Positions 44,721 to 53,525 of a stretch of 64,000 nt of DNA are shown in pieces. The stretch spans positions 1,178,001 to 1,242,000 of the forward strand of contig NZ_JAKRWF010000001.1 of assembly GCF_022352215.1 (NCBI RefSeq), written 5' to 3'. Positions within the stretch are counted from its first letter, which is position 1; every line of letters begins with the position of its first letter. A program made the position numbers and the translations under genes. This stretch comes from Flavihumibacter cheonanensis (GTDB lineage: Bacteria > Bacteroidota > Bacteroidia > Chitinophagales > Chitinophagaceae). The notes below the pieces were generated by a model. The model saw nothing but the letters and a program-made list of their open reading frames with translations, ran no database searches and was not told the DNA's origin.

Positions 44721-44760
44721 CCGGATTGTATAAAATAATCCGGAAATGATTAAATTAGTC
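44721..44760 (-). promoter_or_regulatory. Shared 40-bp promoter element, cassette B copy
   Basis: Minus strand: TAATTTAATCA, three bases, CCGGATTATTTTAT, then AATCCGG. CCGGATT and AATCCGG are a perfect 7-bp inverted repeat with a 9-base AT spacer. It lies 39-78 bases upstream of the first cassette B gene and ~50 bases upstream of the divergent XRE gene, so it could serve both. Confidence 0.65.
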
Positions 44761-44809
44761 GGGCTCTGGCATATTTTAATCAGCGGTTTAAAACCTTATA
44801 TTTGTCCTT

Positions 44810-45220
44810 ATGGAAAAGAAAATTCATCACGGAAAAAATGTTGCGCGCTTTCGGCAAATGTTGGGAATGAAGCAGGATCTGTTGGCCTCCTTACTGGGTG
44901 AAGAATGGACCCAATTAAAGATCTCCCGACTGGAAGCAAAAGAAGAAATTGAGGATGGGATTCTGGATGATGTAGCGCGCGCGTTAAAAATTCCGGTGGA
45001 TGCGATTAAGAATTTTGATGAGGAGGCGGCGATAAGTATTGTGGCGAATACATTTACAGATGAATCTGTTGCTTATGTTGAAAATTACAAATGCACTTTT
45101 AATCCTTTTGATAAGTGGGCAGAAGAAATTGTTGAAAACAGAAAATTATACGAAAGATTACTTCAAGCAGAAAAGGAAAAAATAGAGATATTGCAAAAAC
45201 TTCTTGACAAGCATAAATAA
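44810..45220 (+). CDS. XRE-family helix-turn-helix regulator
   Basis: 136 residues. N-terminal Cro/C1-type helix-turn-helix (~8-65: KNVARFRQMLGMKQDLLASL, KISRLEAKEEIEDGIL) and a C-terminal coiled coil (~105-135: WAEEIVENRKLYERLLQAEK). Divergent from cassette B across a 127-bp region that holds the shared element, so it is the best candidate for a local regulator of the cassette. Cassette A has no such gene. Confidence 0.88.
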   Translation: MEKKIHHGKNVARFRQMLGMKQDLLASLLGEEWTQLKISRLEAKEEIEDGILDDVARALKIPVDAIKNFDEEAAISIVANTFTDESVAYVENYKCTFNPFDKWAEEIVENRKLYERLLQAEKEKIEILQKLLDKHK

Positions 45221-45308
45221 ATTCTTTGATTAAGTCTTAGCTAATAAGATTCAAATCAAAATGAGAATTAAATCCCTGTATACGTAACCATATACTATTT
45301 AAACAGCA

Positions 45309-45597
45309 TCAAAATAATCCGATATACAAACAAATTTTTGCCGAATTCTTCTTACGCATCAAATCCTGATGATATTTAAGATACTCAACCTCTTTGTTGT
45401 TCGTATAAGGTGAAGCTGAATTAGCACTTTGATAGTACATTTTCTTTTACCATCTTGCTCTTCAGCAATCAAGCCGTTTATTGCCTCCAAGATTGATGAT
45501 TAATTTCTTTTGAAGCCATAATAATAATAGTCTTCACGTCTGAGCTTGTTCATGTTATCGAAAATCTGACGAATGCGTTCAATCCATTTATTCATTT
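45309..45597 (-). pseudogene. Possible decayed small gene downstream of the restriction operon
   Basis: In the otherwise empty 45221-45611 gap, the minus strand from ATG 45597 reads NKWIERIRQIFDNMNKLRRE and YYYYGFKRN to a TAA, continues in frame as SSILEAINGLIAEEQDGKRK, and in a shifted frame from ATG 45440 as YYQSANSASPYTNNKEVEYL and KYHQDLMRKKNSAKI to a stop at 45309. This pattern suggests one short gene broken by a stop and a frameshift; two tiny intact genes are the alternative. Product unknown. Confidence 0.35.
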
Positions 45598-45611
45598 TAG
45601 TTTATTAGATT

Positions 45612-46313
45612 TTAAGCTAAACTGTATTCCAGCCTATCCTTCCACTTACTCCAATCTGGCATTATTCGACTTTGAAGATTTTGAAATGCTCTCGTATGAT
45701 TGTGATGGACCAGGTGACACAGTTCGTGAATGATTACATATTCAATGCTCCCTTTAGGTGCTTTAATTAACTCTGTATTCAAAATGATGCGACCAGCAGG
45801 TGTGCAACTCCCCCATCTCTTGGACATAGTTCGTATGGATAACACGGGTGTTGAAATCTTGTAACGCTTAAACTTTGGCAACACTTCTTCCAACAATTCA
45901 GTAAAAACTACAGATGCCTTGTGCTTATACCATATTTCCAATTGCTTTTTTAGAACTTCGGGTTCTGGATTTTGGGAGTGCATCCATAACTGTCCCCTGT
46001 AAGCTTTAACTGCATCTATCTTGTCAGGTACTATTTTCAACCGGTACTGGCGACCTAAATAAAGATGTGTTTCACCGTTAATAAAACGTCTGGCTGGGGT
46101 TGATGGTTTGTATGTATTAAAGTGATCAATTTGTTTTAATATCCAAGGGGCTTTCTCTTTCAATCTTTCCAATACCTTGTGTTCCTTTGCATCAACTGGT
46201 GCTAATACCTCTACCAAGTTATCGGGATGGACTTTTATGCCCAGCGATTTGCGCTTTCTGTATTCAAGATTGAAAACAACCATCCTGCTACCAAATTTAA
46301 TCTCATGCTGCAT
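45612..46313 (-). CDS. YgjP/DUF45-type zinc metallopeptidase
   Basis: 233 residues, cytosolic, with zincin motif HELCHLVHHNH (HExxH) preceded by the family segment MSKRWGSCTPAGRIILN. YgjP-like peptidases are often found beside type I restriction genes; their role there is not established. Its start overlaps the hsdR stop (shared base at 46313), so it is the last gene of the restriction operon. Confidence 0.9.
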   Translation of the reverse strand: MQHEIKFGSRMVVFNLEYRKRKSLGIKVHPDNLVEVLAPVDAKEHKVLERLKEKAPWILKQIDHFNTYKPSTPARRFINGETHLYLGRQYRLKIVPDKIDAVKAYRGQLWMHSQNPEPEVLKKQLEIWYKHKASVVFTELLEEVLPKFKRYKISTPVLSIRTMSKRWGSCTPAGRIILNTELIKAPKGSIEYVIIHELCHLVHHNHTRAFQNLQSRIMPDWSKWKDRLEYSLA

Positions 46314-49300
46314 TAGCTTTTGTATTTAGTTTCAGCCACTTTAATGCACTCAGCTATCAATTGATCTATGTGGTCGAAGCTTAATTCCAGATCATACTTG
46401 TTTTTTATTTCAAAAAGAAGATCATCTATTTCTATACGCATCTTTCCCTTGATGTCATCGTTCTTCTGCCAATCTATTACGGGATTTCCATTGTCGAAAA
46501 TATTTGCCTTTACAATATCATCGATAATAGCAGCTATTTCTGCTGCTATATCCATTCTATTTGTTTTTGATGCTAAACCATCTTTCAGCTCTTCTGAGGT
46601 TAAATTATAAAAAGCAATAGCAGTGGGATTGTCTTTTATGGATAAAGGAACATTACTACGTCTTCCATTGAAGAATGCGTCTTCAAAGTCTTTCGCTTTT
46701 GCTAAGTATTCTGCTTCATTTATTCTTTGCTGATGGTAGTCTTCAATTGTCTTCTTGATCAGTTCAGACAACCGCTTACTTTCGACAGGATCATCGTACC
46801 ACTTAATGCTTATCGCTTTTAAAGTACGGCTGGCAATGTGATCTGCCTTAGCTGCCTTACCTGTGAGTTTTTCCAGTTCTGCTTGTCGTTCCTCTTTATC
46901 AAAAATGTTTACCAAGTCTGTAATCTTCAAAACTTCTCCTTCTGATGTGATATGCTTATCAATTAACTTTTGCACTTGTGCTTCATAGTCCCTGTGATCT
47001 GTTTCATCCATGTATCGCCTTTTCACAGATACTCTTAGTGCCAAAAAGAAGGCAGCATCTTTCTTATACTTTTCAATCTGCTTTTCCGGTGTGTTATTGT
47101 TGAAGTCTAAGCTTGATAAAGCCAGCTTCAATATTCGCAGATAAGCCGATAGCTTGTCATAGAAACCATGCCGCTTTGCTTCATCAGATAAAAGTTCCTC
47201 GTATGCAGGTTCATCGTACTTGTTCTTCACCTCTTTAAAGATGTCCCATAACTCAGAATGTGCTTGTGGTAGTTTTTCTATTTCCTTTGCGATGTTTGTG
47301 AGTGTACCAAATAATTCTTCAGGATCATACTCTTCCAGCCCTGCATAAGTATGTAATGCATCATCGAGATTTTCAAGATTGCCGTAGTAATCGATAATGT
47401 AACCATAATCCTTACCAGGGTACAATCTGTTTACCCTTGCAATTGCCTGTAGCAACGTATGCTCTTTTAAATTTCTTGTAAGGTATAGCACCTGGTTACG
47501 TGGTGCATCAAAACCTGTCAGCAACTTATCTACAACTATGATGATTTCAGGTTCGTCCTGCCTCTTAAAACTGCTAATAATGGCTTTTTCATACTTCTCC
47601 TGGTTGCCATATTTATCCATCATAGCATTATAAAAAGCTTTTACTTTATCATCACTTTCTTCGAATGCATCTTCTTCACCTTCCCGATCATCAGGGGCAG
47701 AAATGAGCAATTCAACCGACACCCTACTAATATCTTTGAAAGCATCCCTGTATCTGATAGCTGATAGCTTATTGGGAGCTACTAATTGACCTTTAAACCC
47801 CGTGCCTTGTATGTTATCTGTAAAATGCTTTACAATATCCCATGCTGTATTTTCTATGAACGAGGCTGACTGAACTATTTTGTTCCTGGAAGAGAACTTG
47901 CGTTTTAAAGCAGCTTTGCCATACTCAGTAAGCGGCTCAGCTACACGATCAAAAAAAGTATCCAGTGGCTTTTCATTAACGTGCATAATATTGTGCCTTC
48001 CCTCGTATAATAGGGGAACAACGGCTTTGTCTTCTACTGCATCCGAAATAGTATAAATTGTTCCGGGAATAATGCCACCGAATTGCCCGGATGTACTCTT
48101 CTCCTTTTTCATCAACGGAGTACCAGTGAAAGCAACAAATGCTGCATTAGGAAACACTTTTTTGACTTTGATGCCCATTGGACCGTAATGGCTGCGGTGC
48201 CCTTCATCTACCAGCACGAAGATGCTATTAGCTTCAAATGATGCTGAAGCCTTAGTTACTAAAGTTTCAAACTTGTTAACAATGGTCGTTATAATTGTAT
48301 CATCCGATTGAAGAAGGTAGCCCAACAAGCTTGCATCCTTTTTGAAACTCTCCAACTCTTTTTCTGTAAGCTCTTCGCCCTTAAACTTTTTTATTGCTTC
48401 TGCAGATGCCCCCTTTGTTGCTTGTCTTACTATCTTATGGCATTTTTTGAAGGTTTCGGTTATTTGATCGTCCAAATCAACCCGGTCGGTAATTAATACT
48501 ATTCGTGGGTTCTTGATGTCTGGATGCATTGCAATGAGTTGAGCCAGCATCACCATGGTTAATGACTTGCCGCTACCCTGCGTATGCCAAATAACCCCGC
48601 CTTGCCTCTTACCATCAGGTTGCACTTTAGTGATACGTTCCAGCGTCCATTTTACGGCAAAGTATTGTTGATAGCGGGTAATCTTTTTTACTCCATCATC
48701 AAACAAAATGAAATGATACATGATGTCTAATAATCGATCCTGACGGCATAAGTTGTACAACATCTTATCCTGCTCAGTGATCGTTAAGTCTTCTTTCTCC
48801 AGTTGATTGAAGTACTGAAGCACATACTGAAACCTTTCTTTAAATAATACTGTTCGGTCATTGTCTGGTAACGGTGCGTTTTTAATTTGCTGTAACGTTT
48901 GCAAATAATGCTGCTCATCATCTTTATGCCTGAATTGTTCTTTCCAAACGCTCCAAAACTCTTTTGATGTAGCTGTAGTGGCGTATCTGGCTTCGTTAAC
49001 TGCTAAGCCAACGACTAAGTTTGAATAATAATACAATGATCTAATTCCGTCCTCTTGTTGGTTACGTAGATGTTGCTCTATTGCCTGGTCAATGGGATGT
49101 TTGATTTTCGGGCTTTTACATTCAATCACCACCATTGGAATACCATTGATAAACAATATCACATCAGGACGATAGGTGTCAGTTCTTTCAAAACGAAGAA
49201 CAGAATATTCTTCGGTGACGTGGTAAACGTTATTTTCCGGATGCTCCCAATCAATGTACTTAAGTGAAAAGCTTTTCTTATCGCCCAATACATTTTGTTC

Positions 49301-49618
49301 TAAACTTTTCCCCAACGTTACCAGATCGTAAAACGCGTGGCTTGCTGCCATAAATCCATCTTGCAACGGCAAATCCCTTAGGGCAAGAACAGCAGTATTG
49401 ATATTTATATCAGAGAAAGGAAATTCTTTACCTTTGTATTCAATCTTGTTTATCTCCCTGAGTTGTTTTTTCAGAATTTTTTCCAGCAACACGTTTGAGC
49501 TCCGGTTACCTCTTGCTTCCAAAGCTTCATTGGGTGTTAAGTACCTATAGCCAAGCTTCATCAGCATTTGCAGTGCAGGTATTTGGGAGATGTGATCTTC
49601 TTTAAATGACGGAATCAT
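46313..49618 (-). CDS. hsdR: Type I restriction endonuclease subunit R
   Basis: 1101 residues. The N-terminal PD-(D/E)xK nuclease domain has VVIECKSP. The helicase motor has Walker A TQGSGKS (about residue 348), motif II DEGH (about 470) and motif III FTGTPL, followed by motif VI QAIARVNR and a helical C-terminal region that docks on HsdM/HsdS. It translocates DNA and cuts unmodified DNA far from the recognition site. Start overlaps the Shedu-like gene stop by four bases. Confidence 0.96.
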   Translation of the reverse strand: MIPSFKEDHISQIPALQMLMKLGYRYLTPNEALEARGNRSSNVLLEKILKKQLREINKIEYKGKEFPFSDININTAVLALRDLPLQDGFMAASHAFYDLVTLGKSLEQNVLGDKKSFSLKYIDWEHPENNVYHVTEEYSVLRFERTDTYRPDVILFINGIPMVVIECKSPKIKHPIDQAIEQHLRNQQEDGIRSLYYYSNLVVGLAVNEARYATTATSKEFWSVWKEQFRHKDDEQHYLQTLQQIKNAPLPDNDRTVLFKERFQYVLQYFNQLEKEDLTITEQDKMLYNLCRQDRLLDIMYHFILFDDGVKKITRYQQYFAVKWTLERITKVQPDGKRQGGVIWHTQGSGKSLTMVMLAQLIAMHPDIKNPRIVLITDRVDLDDQITETFKKCHKIVRQATKGASAEAIKKFKGEELTEKELESFKKDASLLGYLLQSDDTIITTIVNKFETLVTKASASFEANSIFVLVDEGHRSHYGPMGIKVKKVFPNAAFVAFTGTPLMKKEKSTSGQFGGIIPGTIYTISDAVEDKAVVPLLYEGRHNIMHVNEKPLDTFFDRVAEPLTEYGKAALKRKFSSRNKIVQSASFIENTAWDIVKHFTDNIQGTGFKGQLVAPNKLSAIRYRDAFKDISRVSVELLISAPDDREGEEDAFEESDDKVKAFYNAMMDKYGNQEKYEKAIISSFKRQDEPEIIIVVDKLLTGFDAPRNQVLYLTRNLKEHTLLQAIARVNRLYPGKDYGYIIDYYGNLENLDDALHTYAGLEEYDPEELFGTLTNIAKEIEKLPQAHSELWDIFKEVKNKYDEPAYEELLSDEAKRHGFYDKLSAYLRILKLALSSLDFNNNTPEKQIEKYKKDAAFFLALRVSVKRRYMDETDHRDYEAQVQKLIDKHITSEGEVLKITDLVNIFDKEERQAELEKLTGKAAKADHIASRTLKAISIKWYDDPVESKRLSELIKKTIEDYHQQRINEAEYLAKAKDFEDAFFNGRRSNVPLSIKDNPTAIAFYNLTSEELKDGLASKTNRMDIAAEIAAIIDDIVKANIFDNGNPVIDWQKNDDIKGKMRIEIDDLLFEIKNKYDLELSFDHIDQLIAECIKVAETKYKS

Positions 49619-50838
49619 CGTTGAATTATTTTTTCTCTCTGAAGTTTGATCCTTGTAAGCAGTTCATCATAAAGTACGATTTCAACGTTCTTTAATGAAG
49701 CTCGGAGTATTTTGAAATCCTCAATTTTCTGAGGAGTATCTAATTGATTAGAATGCCCAATAAGAAGTGATACTGCTGGCTTAACAATTCGGGCATCTTC
49801 AAACCCCGGCTGACGTCTCAAGTCTGCCTGTAGAACGTCTGATCTTGTTGAAGCGATATGAAGATATTTTTCAGCCTGCGTAATTGCCTTGATTGCATCA
49901 GTATTCCAATAATGATTATTTCTATCTGTTGCCGCGGCAAGAAGCTGGGTCGCTGGTTTCTTTATTTCAAAAATGTCAAAAAAATTATTGTAATCGAGTA
50001 AACCGAAATCAGCTCTCCTTTCCCTTACCATCGAAATGATAATTTCTGGTATTACTTTAACGTACTTAGAGTCTATTAGAAAGATATTTTCTTTCAAAAA
50101 TGTCCCCCAATCCGACTCTGACTTAGTATCATCTTCTAAAAATTCCTCATAGCGTTCGATGACGGTATCTAATGCGATAGAATCGACCATCAACTTGGTT
50201 CTGTTTATCAATCGTAATTTGTGTGGCACTGAGACATATCTGCGTTCCAAAATTTCCCCATAGAAGTTTTCTAAGGATTGTAATTCTTCTGGAGAAAGGT
50301 GTCCAACTAACTCTACGTCAAGGTTTTCCAGCAATCTGTTCTTTCTGATATTTACAGTAGTATCTACTTCTTGAAACTTTGTCGGAAATAGATTATGAAA
50401 AAATTCATTTGCGTAAGCGCTTCTTTCTCTCTTTGCCTCAGTATTGATAGTTGTCAGCCTTTCTTTTAAACTTTGGAACGAGTTATAAGACAATACCATT
50501 CTTTTGGCACCACCCCTAAAATTTCTGCACTGGTTATTGGCATTACGATCTATAATGAGCTCCGTAATCTCAGCTTCTTCGCATTTTTTGTCGATGTAAT
50601 AAAAGCAACCGCCTCTCACATACCCTGTTTCAGTAAACTCCGCCGGTAACCGACTAAAACCATTAAGTATAACATGAGTTAAATAAGTATTCTCCATTTG
50701 CATCGGATAAAAGTCAATCCGCTCAGTCTCTTCATCTATTCTATAGGAAAGATGTCTATCTTCTGGATTCTCATCAGTAAATGTGTAGATTTCACGAATA
50801 CCTTCAGGTATGTTCACCGTCTCTGAATGATAAGCCAT
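49615..50838 (-). CDS. Shedu-like DUF4263 nuclease (SduA family)
   Basis: 407 residues. The C-terminal ~180 residues carry the DUF4263/Shedu nuclease pattern: WGTFLKENIF, RRADFGL (Asp277), FEIKKP (Glu291, Lys293) and a downstream Gln321 in ITQAEKYL. The N-terminal ~200 residues are a family-specific regulatory region. Shedu is a single-gene anti-phage nuclease system. Here the gene is embedded in the type I restriction operon, with four-base overlap to hsdR and 11 bases to the coiled-coil gene, implying joint expression and perhaps joint function. Confidence 0.85.
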   Translation of the reverse strand: MAYHSETVNIPEGIREIYTFTDENPEDRHLSYRIDEETERIDFYPMQMENTYLTHVILNGFSRLPAEFTETGYVRGGCFYYIDKKCEEAEITELIIDRNANNQCRNFRGGAKRMVLSYNSFQSLKERLTTINTEAKRERSAYANEFFHNLFPTKFQEVDTTVNIRKNRLLENLDVELVGHLSPEELQSLENFYGEILERRYVSVPHKLRLINRTKLMVDSIALDTVIERYEEFLEDDTKSESDWGTFLKENIFLIDSKYVKVIPEIIISMVRERRADFGLLDYNNFFDIFEIKKPATQLLAAATDRNNHYWNTDAIKAITQAEKYLHIASTRSDVLQADLRRQPGFEDARIVKPAVSLLIGHSNQLDTPQKIEDFKILRASLKNVEIVLYDELLTRIKLQREKIIQR

Positions 50839-50849
50839 ATATAAATTGG

Positions 50850-52211
50850 TTAAGCTTTAATATTTTTTACCGCCTCTGATAACGTTTGTATAGCATCTTT
50901 CAAATGCTTCCCATTCATAGCATAAATTCTTTCAGGCTTTTCAGGATGTATCCTGGGTTGCAAATACACCTGTTGTATTGACTTCAATAGCATTTCCTGC
51001 CTTGTCTTATTTCCTTCATCATCTCCTTTTTCCAACATGCTTGAGTAAGCCGTAAGGGTCATTGCTACAGCTGATTTGAAAGCATATTCTTCTTGCAGGT
51101 TTCTCTCTTTACCGTACTGGCTAAAGACAAAACCCATTAAAATGAATGCTGGTGTTGTTTTAAGCAAGTTGACTAATAAATTGATCCAAACATTATCAGT
51201 ATGTGCCGGAAGCCAAGTGAAGACTGCAATAACCCATAAAATAGAAAGAGCTGTAACAATCGGTACACCCCATTTCCAAAATGATAAGCCATTAGCCAAC
51301 GTACCTTGACGTTGATCGAACTTTGAGCCTAATGATCCGTCTGCAGCCATTCCGGTAAGCCTTACTATTTCTTCACGCTTGCTGTCCACAAACTCAACTC
51401 CCTGTTTTGCTTTATCTAAATTCTGCAATGCAGTAGATATTGTTGTTTCTAACTGTTGTTTCAGAGTAGCAGCTTCGGTTTCAATAGTGCTAAATGAGGT
51501 TTGATAGGTGCCAATATTTTCTGTTACTGTAGTTACCTTATCGTTTACATTTTTTAAAACTCCGGCTATCTCTGTGTCCTTGTTTGTGGCTGACGATGCC
51601 AGTTCTGTAATTCTTGTGTTAGATGAAGTCGCTTCTGCCAGGAGCCTGTTTACCTCAATCATTTCTTGCTTCTTCGTCTCAAAGAATGTATTGACTTCCT
51701 CCTGCTTCGTTTCGAACTGCTTCTTTAATTCTTCAAATTTTTTGAGATTTTCTGAGAGGCTTTTCTGTACTAGCTGCAATTGTTGTTGGGCAGCATTTAT
51801 CTTATCCGTATTTACATCATGAAGTTTTATTGCGGACCTATCCCAAAAGCCTTGTCTAACTTGGTAGTACATTAACCTTTCGAGGATTGCAGCTGCATCG
51901 TTCCTGCTATTAACATTTGAGACATATGCCCGAAGGTTTTGCATGTCACTATCCAGAGTAACTGAACCAAAATCGTTATAAAAATTCTCCTGGTTCGGCA
52001 GCAGAAGCCCTAAACCATTTTCAACTTCCGCTTTCAGTTGATGAATGGTTTTATAATACAAAGCTTTAAATTCCAAAACAGGATACTTTCCAAACATGAT
52101 CGAATTAAAGTCCGTGTTTTCCGGCAATTGACTGATGATCATGTTGTCAAAATCAAAACTCAGCATAGTTTCGATTTCTGTTAGAATGGTTTGCTTTTGA
52201 GAGATGTTCAT
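50850..52211 (-). CDS. Coiled-coil membrane protein inside the restriction operon
   Basis: 453 residues. N-terminal soluble part (~1-135), long coiled coil (~135-290: LQLVQKSLSENLKKFEELKK, TKQEEVNTFFETKKQEM, KVTTVTENIGTYQTSF), two membrane helices (~305-325 VPIVTALSILWVIAVF and ~335-355 LLKTTPAFILMGFVFSQYG), then a helical tail. No known restriction role. Its placement between hsdS and the Shedu-like gene suggests a membrane-linked sensor or scaffold (inference). Family not recognised. Confidence 0.75.
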   Translation of the reverse strand: MNISQKQTILTEIETMLSFDFDNMIISQLPENTDFNSIMFGKYPVLEFKALYYKTIHQLKAEVENGLGLLLPNQENFYNDFGSVTLDSDMQNLRAYVSNVNSRNDAAAILERLMYYQVRQGFWDRSAIKLHDVNTDKINAAQQQLQLVQKSLSENLKKFEELKKQFETKQEEVNTFFETKKQEMIEVNRLLAEATSSNTRITELASSATNKDTEIAGVLKNVNDKVTTVTENIGTYQTSFSTIETEAATLKQQLETTISTALQNLDKAKQGVEFVDSKREEIVRLTGMAADGSLGSKFDQRQGTLANGLSFWKWGVPIVTALSILWVIAVFTWLPAHTDNVWINLLVNLLKTTPAFILMGFVFSQYGKERNLQEEYAFKSAVAMTLTAYSSMLEKGDDEGNKTRQEMLLKSIQQVYLQPRIHPEKPERIYAMNGKHLKDAIQTLSEAVKNIKA

Positions 52212-52219
52212 GTTGCTTT

Positions 52220-53449
52220 TTAATTTTGGTTGTTATCAATCTTCACTCTTACCTCACCTGTCAATAATTTTTGCATTAGCCCCTTTTTCTGTTGCTGCAA
52301 GACGGCAAGCTTTTGCTCGTAAAGCTTTACTTCGTCATGGGCACTATCCAGTATTTGAACGATTGTCGATTGTTCTTCGACTGTAGGAATAAAAAACTTC
52401 ATGGCTGTAAGTCCGTCGAATGATAAACTATCTCTTACGCTACCTTGTACATACATGGGTATATGACCATAGAACCAATGCGACTTCAGATGATAATATA
52501 GAAATGCCGGCAGCAACCTGTTGTGGTCTGTTTCGAACACCACGTACATTGGACTTAGGATACCTTCATCAAAATTTCTTAATAAATCCAATGAACCTAC
52601 GTTTACTCTGGAAGGATTATAGGCGAACTGACCTTTGCGGACAATTTTATAGTTTGAACGGTCTTCACTTGCAACCTCCCTATCAAATTGTTCTGCTTGG
52701 TTGATAAATCCTCTCGAGTTAGTAACTGACAAAACCCTTTCAACGAGGCGGTTACTGTTCTTTTCAGATACTTCAGTGATAAATTCTTTTAGATGATGCA
52801 AGTCAATATCACCTTCAAACTCTTTCAACCTTTTTTTGCCCGTCAGCAACTGCTGCGTCAACCCTTTGTTTCGTTGTTGCAGTTGGGCAATGAGTTGCTG
52901 GGTTTTGGTGATGGCTTCATCCCAGGTTGAGAAAATTGCGGCGATTTTGCGTTGTTCGGATAGTGGTGGAAGTGGAAAATAAATCGAATAGAAATCTTTG
53001 TGGTTAAGATCTGGAATTGTGCTCGTTCCAGCCTTTACAAGTATTGTGTGCTTGGTTTTATGATCATTTAAGTACTCAATCAAGTAGGTTTTATTTATCC
53101 TTTGCTTATCGTAATTTATCTTGAAAAAGTTATTGTGAAATACCCCGTGAACACCTGTAACTACAATACCTGTATTCCCTGTTCTAGTCATTAAAACATC
53201 GTCCTCATCGCAACAAACAGATTTAGAGGCTGCCTTTATGAATTCAGCATCTTTGCCATTGTTTAGATATTGAATTGTAATGTATACTTTTGCTCCATCC
53301 ACCTGTTCCTTCAAACGATCTTCGATGGGAATTTGCAAGCCTTGATTGACAGAACAAATGGATTTTAGCTTAACAGCTTCCCAATCCTCCGGTAACCATC
53401 CTAATGGTGTGTGTTTGTAGCCCGGCTTTTGTTGGTTGTTGATGCTCAT
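52220..53449 (-). CDS. hsdS: Type I restriction specificity subunit S
   Basis: 409 residues with two target-recognition domains (~10-165 and ~225-370), each followed by the conserved helical spacer: LPPLSEQRKIAAIFSTWDEA and VEEQSTIVQILDSAHDEV, and the GLTQQLLTGKKRL / GLMQKLLTGEVRV tails. It defines the bipartite DNA target of the complex. A 76-bp gap precedes it after hsdM. Confidence 0.95.
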   Translation of the reverse strand: MSINNQQKPGYKHTPLGWLPEDWEAVKLKSICSVNQGLQIPIEDRLKEQVDGAKVYITIQYLNNGKDAEFIKAASKSVCCDEDDVLMTRTGNTGIVVTGVHGVFHNNFFKINYDKQRINKTYLIEYLNDHKTKHTILVKAGTSTIPDLNHKDFYSIYFPLPPLSEQRKIAAIFSTWDEAITKTQQLIAQLQQRNKGLTQQLLTGKKRLKEFEGDIDLHHLKEFITEVSEKNSNRLVERVLSVTNSRGFINQAEQFDREVASEDRSNYKIVRKGQFAYNPSRVNVGSLDLLRNFDEGILSPMYVVFETDHNRLLPAFLYYHLKSHWFYGHIPMYVQGSVRDSLSFDGLTAMKFFIPTVEEQSTIVQILDSAHDEVKLYEQKLAVLQQQKKGLMQKLLTGEVRVKIDNNQN

Positions 53450-53525
53450 AATTTGCTCAGTATTGATTTAGTCGTATAAGAGTGCGACGCAACGAAGTTA
53501 TTTAGTAGCACTGCAGCCAGGTTCA

